NCBI GenBank assembly: GCA_017520545.1
Contig: JAFXFM010000002.1
Location: forward strand, 124,001 to 188,000
From: Alistipes sp.
GTDB taxonomy: Bacteria; Bacteroidota; Bacteroidia; Bacteroidales; Rikenellaceae
Length of the DNA stretch: 64,000 nucleotides
Reading direction: 5' to 3'
The position numbers and the translations under genes were made by a program. The notes under the pieces were generated by a model. That model had not been told where the DNA came from, made no database searches, and saw only the letters and a program-made list of their open reading frames with translations. Positions 1 to 7,006 of this stretch are shown one piece after another. Position 1 is the stretch's first letter, and every line of letters begins with the position of its first letter.

Positions 1-2387
1 TGGTGGCGCTGCTCGTGAAAGTATCGTTCGAGATGTAGAAGCCCTGACTCTTGGCGGTAAAGGTAACCTCTACATAATTTGGCATTCCTGCCACATCCTT
101 GACCGTAGCACCTTTCTTCTTCGGGTTCTCTATAAAGTTCGATGCAGAGATATAGTAATTTGGTCGGGAAGTGGTGCTTGCATTAACCATATATGGGGTG
201 GTATCGAGGCGATAGGTTGCAATCGGCAGATACTTACCGCTCACAAAGTCAATTCCGCGAATTTCGATATAGTCCTCATAGACATTGATAATTGCACCCT
301 CCGAGCCCGCAGTATTATCCACGCGTGTAGAGCCATTCGAGGTTATAGGTGCTCCGCACGACGGCACGTGAACACACCAACCCGAGGTGGGTTGTAAGGC
401 GGCATTGTAAGTACGATAGATATTGGCCCTATCCTGAAACTTTTGCAACCACCACTCCCAATGCGAGTGCCCGCTAAACCAAATGCTATTAACATAGCGG
501 TCGCAGAGTGCTTCGAGTCGTTCCAACTGCGCACCTTTCAACCAATTACCCGACGGATATATGCCATTGAGATTACCCGCACGGTCGGGGAAGAAGAGGT
601 GTGTGATAATGAAGCAACGTTCATTTCTGTACTCCTCCAATTTGCTCTCCAACCACGTCAGATGGTAGTCGAGGTAAGCCGCCGAGAAGTTCCAGCGCTC
701 CATACCGAGGAAGAGGTAGTGGTCGGTCCTGTCGCCACACTCCACCGAGCGCTCAAACACAAGTGGCAAGCCTGTATATTGAGTCCAAAGCTCAGGGTTA
801 ATACCGCTTGTTGTGGCGTCGTGATTGCCCGAAGTTGTATATATAGGTGCATTCGACAAGGCCGCAACCGCTGCCCAACTCTGATACTCCGCCTCTTTGC
901 CGTTTTGGGTAATATCGCCGCAAATGCAGGTATGAGCAACACCCTTGGCGTTGAAAAATTTCAGCGCCCTCTCAAAATCCGTATCGGGATTAATCTCTGC
1001 ACGACCTATGTGAACGTCCGACAACAAACCAAAGCTATACAACAACCTCTGCTCGGGAACATCAGGTCGAATAGGTTGCTCGGCAATAGCAATCGAGCCT
1101 TGACGCTCACCCGACGAGTTGTAGATGCCGATATTTTTCGCTTCGCGAGGTGGTCTGTTCTCGGCTATAAAATCCTCATAATAAGCAATTTCGTTCGCCG
1201 TAAGAGTGCAAATTTCGGCATAGTCCGCCAACGGCTGTCCGTCCTCACCCTCGTAGAACAATGTATATATGCCCGCCTCAACAGGCTCAACCTTGATGCG
1301 ATTATCCTCGGTAATCTCACCGGTAGCTCTTTTCTCCTCTCGAAGATTGATGCGAACAGTGTAGGATTTTCCACTCACCCAATTGTAGCAGTTGCTGCCA
1401 TTCAGCTCCGCCAACTTCGACGCCTCCAATTGGAAAACAACCTGCTCCGCATCGTCGCTTTTTACGCTGAAATTCAACGTTTTACCTTTTAACGCATCAC
1501 TCTCCGACAACGGCATCGCCAAGGCGTAGGCGATGTAGTTTTCGCCGGCAGCAATAGTACCGTTTTTGATATTTACCGCCACCTTACTGTGTCCGCCCTT
1601 GCCAAAGAATACCCCTGCTTCACTGCTGCTCCAATCGAACGCCACGCCTGCCGATTTCGATGCAATCGCCTCCTCGGAATCGGCACTTATCGACACTCCC
1701 TGCAACACAATGTCGTGCGAAGTGGAGTTGGTAACCACAAAGCGGAATGTTACGGGTATATGCTTGAAATTCAACGTTGTGCGCTCGCCATTATAGGCTG
1801 CGATGGCATACATATACATATTCGGACGAAGGAACGCTGGCTCTTGATTTGCGGTCTGTTCGAATGTTGCAGGCATCTCGATATGGCAAAGGTGTTGCCC
1901 ATTGTCAGCCCTCTCTTCGACCTGAACATTGCCCGCTACGGCATAGCAATACTTTGCCTTCTGCAAATCCTCGCTATTGTAGTAAAGTACCGTTTGGAGG
2001 TCGGCGTGATGAGCATCTCCCTCCTGTGGCGTAACCGCCACCCCACTATACGACACCTCTTCGGAGGATTCAGGCGATATTTTACCCGAAATCGGTTTCT
2101 CGCCGTCCGACAATATCAAAGCGAGTTCGTCGGTCTTATCTGAGGCTATATCTACCTCCTCCCATTTGAGTATCAGCGAGCCGCTACCGTTCGCATCGTC
2201 CCATACGGCACGTGTCGCTTCGCTGTCGGCTGTTGCGGCATTGTATCCGCAACCACTCATAATGGTTAGGCGCACATACTCCTTGGCGGGATACTCCTCT
2301 TTGCCAAAACTCGGCTTTTCGCCAATACAACTCACAGCAAGAGCCGCCAAACCCAATACCCAAAATGTAATTTTATTGATTTTCATA
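1..2387 (-). CDS. Secreted calcineurin-like metallophosphoesterase lipoprotein with fimbrillin-like N-terminus (3' truncated by window edge)
   Basis: Open from an ATG at 2387 to the left edge (795 codons) with no stop, so the C-terminus lies outside the window. The start encodes a lipoprotein signal (lipobox AVSC, Cys about 20). Residues about 35-360 look like a fimbrillin-type beta domain. From about 450 a metallophosphoesterase domain follows, with the metal-binding series in order: SDVHIG (D457, H459), GDITQNG, GNHD (520-523), THLF and GHSH (639-642). All expected ligand motifs are visible, so it should be an active surface or periplasmic phosphoesterase; the substrate is unknown. It lies downstream of the AraC-type gene on the same strand and has its own promoter-like site. 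No shadow frame in this stretch has comparable features. Confidence 0.85.
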
Positions 2388-2424
2388 ACGCTCCGTAATA
2401 GCCTTATTTAGAGTTCTCTCTATG

Positions 2425-2454
2425 CGAAGTTAGCTATAATTATTTAAATTTCAA
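2425..2454 (-). promoter_or_regulatory. Bacteroidetes-type promoter for the phosphoesterase gene
   Basis: On the minus strand TTG (2452-2454) is followed after exactly 19 bases by TAACTTCG (2425-2432), one mismatch from TAnnTTTG. The predicted start lies about 30 bases upstream of the ATG at 2387. Confidence 0.5.
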
Positions 2455-2489
2455 CTTTTTTGTGTTTACTTTTTTGTCAGCGCCATCGA

Positions 2490-3374
2490 TTATTTCGTCG
2501 GCAGTTTCTCGCCTGCCTGCACTCGTCGAATGACCTCGCCGGCGGTTATGCCCCAAAAACGGTGGCAAAAATCGTTCAAGCGTTGAGGAATAATCTCTAT
2601 CTCGCGTGCGATATGTCCCGGTGTCATCTTCTCCTCGGAGGCAAGATCCACAATTTTTGCCTTCAATCGCTCGTCCAACCACCTCTTGGGCTTCATTCCG
2701 TAGGTGGCGATAAACTTGTTGTTGAACGCCGTAGTCGAGAGCCCCGACAACGAAACCAAGCGTGATACATTGCCCGCCGCTTCGAGATAGTTGTTCTCGA
2801 TAAACGACTCGAAGTCGGCACCTCCCGAAATAATCGGACGCATAAAGGCGGTAATCTCCGCCTTGCTGTAATAGGCGAGCATAATGTGGAAAAAGTAGGT
2901 GTTCCACACGTGGCAGATGCCGCTATGCTTCAATTTGCGCTCGTGAATCTGCGTGCGGATAAGGTTTAGCAACTCGCTCATACCGCGACGAATAGGGAGC
3001 GTATTGAAGGTGTAGTCCTTCTTGCCGGCGTGGGTGCAGAAGTATTCGAGCATCTCCATATCAGTGCGAATTATCGTGGTCGAAAAGGCAAAAAGCAGAA
3101 CATTTGCCTCCTCTACAGCACGAAACTCGAATTTGCCACCCTTCGGGATAAATGCCATCGAGCCGGCCTCGATTGTGCGGTTGATGTAGAGTTTGCACGA
3201 CAACTTGATACTTCCCGAACGCAACATCAATATATAGTAGTGCTTGCAGTGAGTGTCCTTGTACAACTCGTCCGCCCCGACAACGAGGTCGGCAAAGCCT
3301 GTTTCGTGCTCGTTGATGCGGCTCGCCATCTGCACAGCACCTTTCCAATGGGTTATTACTACATCTTTTATCAT
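2490..3374 (-). CDS. AraC-family transcriptional regulator
   Basis: 294 residues. The N-terminal half (about 1-130) reads as a cupin-like sensor: beta-rich, with a stretch around 'FIPKGGKFEF'. The C-terminal 100 residues carry two helix-turn-helix segments (about 195-290), the second ending in a 'RFWGITAGEVIRRV' recognition-type segment typical of AraC proteins. It is probably a one-component regulator responding to a small ligand. Its promoter and a GTTATAAC double palindrome lie just upstream, so autoregulation is plausible. The phosphoesterase lipoprotein lies downstream on the same strand. The divergent BspA-like genes on the other side could be a second target; both targets are inference from position. 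Confidence 0.85.
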   Translation of the reverse strand: MIKDVVITHWKGAVQMASRINEHETGFADLVVGADELYKDTHCKHYYILMLRSGSIKLSCKLYINRTIEAGSMAFIPKGGKFEFRAVEEANVLLFAFSTTIIRTDMEMLEYFCTHAGKKDYTFNTLPIRRGMSELLNLIRTQIHERKLKHSGICHVWNTYFFHIMLAYYSKAEITAFMRPIISGGADFESFIENNYLEAAGNVSRLVSLSGLSTTAFNNKFIATYGMKPKRWLDERLKAKIVDLASEEKMTPGHIAREIEIIPQRLNDFCHRFWGITAGEVIRRVQAGEKLPTK

Positions 3375-3426
3375 TTTTACAAATCGTTAAATTTCAGCAC
3401 CATAACACCGATTTATTTTTGTTTCC

Positions 3427-3455
3427 GTTATAACGTATATATAAAACGTTATAAC
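3427..3455. promoter_or_regulatory. Double-palindrome operator-like site
   Basis: Two copies of the perfect palindrome GTTATAAC (3427-3434 and 3448-3455) have centres 21 bases apart, which is two helical turns. Including the inner CG pairs the whole is also a 9-bp inverted repeat with an 11-base AT spacer. It sits directly downstream of the minus-strand -7 box for the AraC gene, in the position of a repressor or autoregulator site. Confidence 0.5.
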
Positions 3456-3465
3456 TAATTCGATA

Positions 3466-3473
3466 CAAAAGTA
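3466..3473 (-). promoter_or_regulatory. -7 box upstream of the AraC-type gene
   Basis: TACTTTTG on the minus strand matches TAnnTTTG. No good -33 match was found. It lies about 92 bases upstream of the AraC start and immediately upstream of the double palindrome. Confidence 0.4.
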
Positions 3474-3495
3474 ATGATTTTTCGGAAAAACACTC

Positions 3496-3503
3496 TATCT
3501 TTG
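3496..3503 (+). promoter_or_regulatory. -7 box of the divergent promoter for leader RNA/BspA genes
   Basis: TATCTTTG is an exact TAnnTTTG match. It lies only 22 bases from the oppositely directed -7 box, so the two promoters overlap. No clear TTTG lies at -33. The first plus-strand gene starts 277 bases downstream, leaving a long structured leader. Confidence 0.45.
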
Positions 3504-3509
3504 AGTAAA

Positions 3510-3677
3510 GAAAAACAGAAAAAAACAGAAAAATATGGTTGTAAACTCTTACATAACTTTTGTAATTTGCCGTCGCGAGGTCCCACCGGGAGGGGCTTCG
3601 ACCGTAGCAACGCCACTACCATATTGACGCTTACGAATGCAGCCCACTTGGGGGTTGTCTTTCGTGAGCGTTTTTTA
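3510..3677 (+). ncRNA. Candidate structured leader RNA or small RNA upstream of BspA-like genes
   Basis: This roughly 168-base stretch has an upstream -7 box and ends in an intrinsic-terminator-like hairpin with a T run. It is markedly more GC-rich and self-complementary than its flanks: GTCG/CGAC arms surround TCCC-ACC-GGGA near 3571-3605, followed by the terminator hairpin. No open reading frame with a ribosome site was seen. No TAnnTTTG box was found between the terminator and the gene at 3780, so that gene may depend on read-through (attenuation). No known RNA family was recognised; 4.5S, 6S and SAM-type signatures were looked for by eye and not found. Confidence 0.4.
3627..3677 (+). terminator. 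Intrinsic terminator inside the BspA leader
   Basis: Arms 3627-3637 (ACGCTTACGAA) and 3661-3671 (TTCGTGAGCGT) pair over 11 positions with one G-U. An inner CAGCCC/GGGTTG pairing extends the hairpin, and TTTTTTATT follows. It lies about 100 bases upstream of the coding start. Confidence 0.55.
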
Positions 3678-3709
3678 TTGCAGATATATAAATATAAGTA
3701 TAACACAGA

Positions 3710-3757
3710 TTAACAAACAAATTAACAAACAAACAAATTAACAAACAAACAAATTTT
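3710..3757. repeat. AACAAACAAATT simple repeat before the BspA start
   Basis: TTAACAAACAAA-type units are repeated about three times directly upstream of the ATG at 3780. The tract is AT-rich and lies in the untranslated leader. It may act as an unstructured ribosome-loading region; no other role is visible. Confidence 0.6.
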
Positions 3758-3779
3758 AACCTTAAAAACGATTATGATT

Positions 3780-5300
3780 ATGAAAAAGATTTGGAACATT
3801 GCGCTTGTTGCGATAGCAGCGTTTTCGGTGGCGCTAACGTCGTGTGAGATGAATGAGGAGCCTGTAAAGAGTTGCGACCATTCGTGGGAGAATGGTACTT
3901 GCATCATTTGTGGCGAGACACAGACCTACACTCTTTCAATAAAGGATGCGGCGAGGGGTGCGCAAATTGTGATGGTAAATGGCAATGAGGTTGCCGAGGG
4001 AGAGGTAATTCGTGTTAAGCACGGCGAAGATTTGACCTTCCAGTTGAAGAATGTAATCAGTAAATTACGAACAGAGGTTTTCTTTTTTAAGTCGTATGTT
4101 GATGGCGCAGAGGTCAAAACAACGCGCGTAAAAGAGAGCGAAAACACATACACCATCGAGGGTTCGTATATCACAGGCGATGTTGTTGTTGATGCAACAG
4201 CCAGATGTAATGTCGCATTGCGCCTGAACGGTGGTTCGTGGATCGCCGAAAGTCCTGCTGCAACCGTAGTGGACGATGTGGCTACGCTGACCGATGGTTA
4301 TACTGTTGGTACAGAGTTTAATTTTACGTTTTGTTTGGAGAAAGATGGCTATTATTATGCAGGCGTAACAGACGGAACAACGACTAAATATCGTGGATAT
4401 CATTACGTAATAGCCGGCGATGTTGAATTGAGTGTTTTGTGGGATGCCTACATAGATGCTACCGCAATGAGTGCCGAGGAGTCGGGTACGGCTATGCGCA
4501 ATCTCCTTGCGAGCGGTGAGACAAGTATTACCGTTAATCTTCCGGCGGAGCCTACCGACGAGATGTATAAGGCTTTGCGCCGTGCGATTATTGAGACTCC
4601 GGATGTGGAAGATTGCACTATCGATCTCACCCTCCGAGGTGCAAAGGTAATTGGTGTGAAGGCCTTTGGTTACCACGCTGACGGAACTCCGGAAGCACCA
4701 AGAGCACTTCGTTCGGTTTTCCTTCCGGATGCTACATTGATTAAGGAAGATGCGTTTTGCGATTTGAACATACTCTCCGTATCGGCGCCAAAAGTTACCG
4801 AGATAGAAAATGGCGCATTTTATGGGTGCACCGATTTGGCAGAGATAAATTTCCCAAAGTTGAAAGTGGTTGGTCCTAATGTTTTCGGTTACGGTGCCTT
4901 CGAAGAGGTTACATTGCCAGAATTGACCATAGTAGATAGTTGGTCGTTTGCCCTTTGCGAGAATCTCAAAGTGTTGAACCTTCCAAAGGTAGCGGTGGTA
5001 GAGAGAGGTGCCTTTTACGAGTCTTACGGATTGGAGAAGATAACATTTGGCACACCTATTACAAAGTTCACTGACCCTTATTATGACAGTTATATGGATG
5101 ATAAAGATAGGGAGAAGGTTGCGGAGGCTTATCTCAACATCGATTTGGTGTTATCTGCCGAGCAGACCGAAATGGTTGTGGTTCAAGAGGCAACAGAATA
5201 TACTACGACAGTATGGGGGAGTGGCACCAACGCATTCCCGTTCGGCACAACGAATACTTTTGCCGGTTGCGAGTTTAAGTCAATCACCGCAGCCGAGTAA
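3780..5300 (+). CDS. BspA-like leucine-rich-repeat lipoprotein (long paralogue)
   Basis: About 506 residues from the ATG at 3780; an ATG two codons earlier is also possible. The lipoprotein signal ends in LTSC. Right after the lipid-anchored Cys comes a compact Cys/His motif (CDHSW...CIICGE) that resembles a small zinc knuckle. Residues about 35-155 form a beta-rich insert absent from the downstream paralogue. From 'IDATAMSAEE' onward it matches the paralogue closely. The rest is irregular 22-25-residue leucine-rich repeats of the BspA (LRR_5) type, with N-G-AF-x-GC-like turns. It is a likely surface-exposed binding protein. The first ORF after the leader RNA, it is followed after 89 bases by its paralogue. 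Confidence 0.82.
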   Translation: MKKIWNIALVAIAAFSVALTSCEMNEEPVKSCDHSWENGTCIICGETQTYTLSIKDAARGAQIVMVNGNEVAEGEVIRVKHGEDLTFQLKNVISKLRTEVFFFKSYVDGAEVKTTRVKESENTYTIEGSYITGDVVVDATARCNVALRLNGGSWIAESPAATVVDDVATLTDGYTVGTEFNFTFCLEKDGYYYAGVTDGTTTKYRGYHYVIAGDVELSVLWDAYIDATAMSAEESGTAMRNLLASGETSITVNLPAEPTDEMYKALRRAIIETPDVEDCTIDLTLRGAKVIGVKAFGYHADGTPEAPRALRSVFLPDATLIKEDAFCDLNILSVSAPKVTEIENGAFYGCTDLAEINFPKLKVVGPNVFGYGAFEEVTLPELTIVDSWSFALCENLKVLNLPKVAVVERGAFYESYGLEKITFGTPITKFTDPYYDSYMDDKDREKVAEAYLNIDLVLSAEQTEMVVVQEATEYTTTVWGSGTNAFPFGTTNTFAGCEFKSITAAE

Positions 5301-5304
5301 CGAG

Positions 5305-5363
5305 GGGTAATTACCCACTTAATGAAATTTTCAGGGTGGGAGGGGCTGAAATACCTCCTACCC
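5305..5363. repeat. Post-gene palindrome and AGGAGG-type hairpin (copy 1)
   Basis: A perfect palindrome GGGTAATTACCC (5305-5316) follows the stop codon closely. Then comes a hairpin, GGGTGGGAGG (5334-5343) with CCTCCTACCC (5354-5363), one wobble. A near-identical hairpin follows the next gene. There is no T run, so termination is not obvious. Confidence 0.6.
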
Positions 5364-5389
5364 GCAAAAAAGCAGAATAGATTGTCGTT

Positions 5390-6382
5390 ATGAAACGATT
5401 TTTAGTGATACTTGCAGCGTTGGCAATGGTATTGCCGGCGTGCGAAACGAATGAAGAGATTGACAAGCCGTGCAACCATTCGTGGGTTGATGGCGTATGT
5501 ACCAACTGCGGAGAAGACAGACGATACATAGATGCTACCGCAATGAGTGCCGAGGAGTTGGGTACGGCTATGCGTGAGATGCTTGCGAGTGGCATAACAA
5601 AGATTACCGTAAATCTTGTGGAGGAGCCTACCGACGAGATGTATAAGGCTTTGCGCCGTGCGCTTATCGAGACTTCGGAGGTGGAAGATGGCTCTATCGA
5701 TCTCACTATCCAAGGAGCAAAGGTTGTGGGCGAGGATGCATTTGGTTACCACGCTGACGGAAATAATGAATATGTGTCAGAACTTCGCTCGATAACCCTT
5801 ACGGATGCCACAATAATTAAGGATTCGGCATTTTATGCTTGCGATAATCTGATATCTTTCTCTGCTCCAAATGTTACGGAGATGGGGGATATTGTTTTCG
5901 TTGTGTGCGAAAATATAAAGGATGTCTATCTACCCAATTTAAGGGAGATGGGACGTGGCGTATTTAGTCAATGCTCCACACTTGAAAAGATCGCACTGCC
6001 CGAATTGACAACATTAAGTGAATCGGCATTTGGTCTTTGCAGAGGCCTCAAAGAGGTAAACCTCCCAAAGGTGAGTCGAGTAATGGACTGTGCCCTTGAA
6101 GAGTGCTTATCTTTGGAAAGAGTAACCTTTGGTACACCTATCGTAACATTAGTAGATCCTTTTATTCGCCTCGGAGCGGACGAATCCGAAATGATGCATA
6201 TCGCCGATGCATTGAGACGTACCACATTGGTTTTATCTGCCGAGCAGACCGAAATGGTTATGGTTAATGAGGCAACAGATTATAGTCCGGCAGTATGGGA
6301 GAGGGGCTCCAACACATTCCCATTCGGCAGTTCGAGAACCTTTATCGGCTACGAGTTTAAGTCAATCACCGCAGCCGAATAG
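5390..6382 (+). CDS. BspA-like leucine-rich-repeat lipoprotein (short paralogue)
   Basis: 330 residues with a lipoprotein signal ending LPAC. The same Cys/His motif (CNHSW...CTNCGE) follows the anchor Cys, then 'IDATAMSAEE' and a BspA-type LRR domain. The C-terminus (LSAEQTEMV...FKSITAAE) is almost the same as in the upstream gene, so the two arose by tandem duplication. The roughly 120-residue insert present upstream is missing here. It is probably co-transcribed with the upstream gene and the downstream HTH gene. Predicted to be a surface-exposed binding protein with no enzymatic motif. Confidence 0.82.
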   Translation: MKRFLVILAALAMVLPACETNEEIDKPCNHSWVDGVCTNCGEDRRYIDATAMSAEELGTAMREMLASGITKITVNLVEEPTDEMYKALRRALIETSEVEDGSIDLTIQGAKVVGEDAFGYHADGNNEYVSELRSITLTDATIIKDSAFYACDNLISFSAPNVTEMGDIVFVVCENIKDVYLPNLREMGRGVFSQCSTLEKIALPELTTLSESAFGLCRGLKEVNLPKVSRVMDCALEECLSLERVTFGTPIVTLVDPFIRLGADESEMMHIADALRRTTLVLSAEQTEMVMVNEATDYSPAVWERGSNTFPFGSSRTFIGYEFKSITAAE

Positions 6383-6423
6383 CGTGGGCGAGTTACCCAC
6401 TGTTAGTGTTAATGAGCCTTTCA

Positions 6424-6453
6424 GGGTAGGAGGGATTGAAACCCCTCCTGCCC
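6424..6453. repeat. AGGAGG-type hairpin (copy 2)
   Basis: GGGTAGGAGG (6424-6433) pairs with CCTCCTGCCC (6444-6453) around a TTGAA-containing loop. Flanks (TTCAGGGT before, CCCGC then AAGCAGA after) match copy 1, so the 3' region was duplicated together with the gene. Confidence 0.6.
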
Positions 6454-6501
6454 GCCAAGAAGCAGAGAATTAAAATTAAAAAATAGCGTTATGTAACACC
6501 T

Positions 6502-6900
6502 ATGCCTGAATTTGTAAAATATGTAAAGAAACCACCTATGCCCTCGTTCTCCGAGAAGTTGAAGGAGATTGAGCGGGTAGTGGCGGAGTGGAAACGCCAC
6601 AAGCACTACCGCCGCCACGGGCTGAAACTGCGCGATGTGGCTGCGGAGTTGGGTGTCAGCACCTGCTACCTGTCGAACTATGTGAATACGGTCGAGGGGA
6701 TGAATTTCTCGGCGTGGCTTAACAGCTTGCGCATCGAGGAGGCAAAGCGCATAATGCTGAAACACCCCGAAATGCCTATCTACGAGGTGGGGCACAAGGT
6801 TGGACACCCTCACTACGAGTCGTTCAAAAAGGCATTTCTAACCCTCACCGGCGAATCTCCCGAGGCGTGGCACGAACAAACCATCGGCATAAGCCTTTAA
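6502..6900 (+). CDS. Stand-alone AraC-type DNA-binding domain protein
   Basis: 132 residues, essentially only an AraC double helix-turn-helix. The first HTH (about 45-70) reads LRDVAAELGVSTCYLSNYV; the second (about 92-120) reads IYEVGHKVGHPHYESFKKAF. There is no sensor domain and no signal peptide, so it is cytoplasmic. It follows the two BspA-like genes on the same strand and is closed by a strong terminator. It may regulate the locus or form the output half of a two-component arrangement; that role is inferred from position only. Confidence 0.8.
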   Translation: MPEFVKYVKKPPMPSFSEKLKEIERVVAEWKRHKHYRRHGLKLRDVAAELGVSTCYLSNYVNTVEGMNFSAWLNSLRIEEAKRIMLKHPEMPIYEVGHKVGHPHYESFKKAFLTLTGESPEAWHEQTIGISL

Positions 6901-6914
6901 GAGATTCTCATTTA

Positions 6915-6951
6915 AAAGAGTGTGTCTAAAAAGTTCTTAGACACACTCTTT
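6915..6951. terminator. Bidirectional intrinsic terminator
   Basis: A 15-bp perfect stem (6915-6929 with 6937-6951, AAAGAGTGTGTCTAA arm) has a 7-base loop. It lies between the end of the HTH gene and the end of the convergent fimbrial operon, and runs of A and T flank both arms. Confidence 0.75.
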
Positions 6952-7006
6952 CTTAGGTAATGATGCCAAAAGAGCCTCATTATACAACATTCTCTACTCT
7001 ACTACA

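Noticed and set aside
443-1492. Long plus-strand open frame across the left end
   Set aside because: Antisense shadow of the phosphoesterase gene: the minus frame has a lipoprotein signal and all metal-binding motifs, while the plus translation has no family likeness.
3710-3757. CRISPR-like array
   Set aside because: Units are short AACAAACAAATT simple repeats without spacers.
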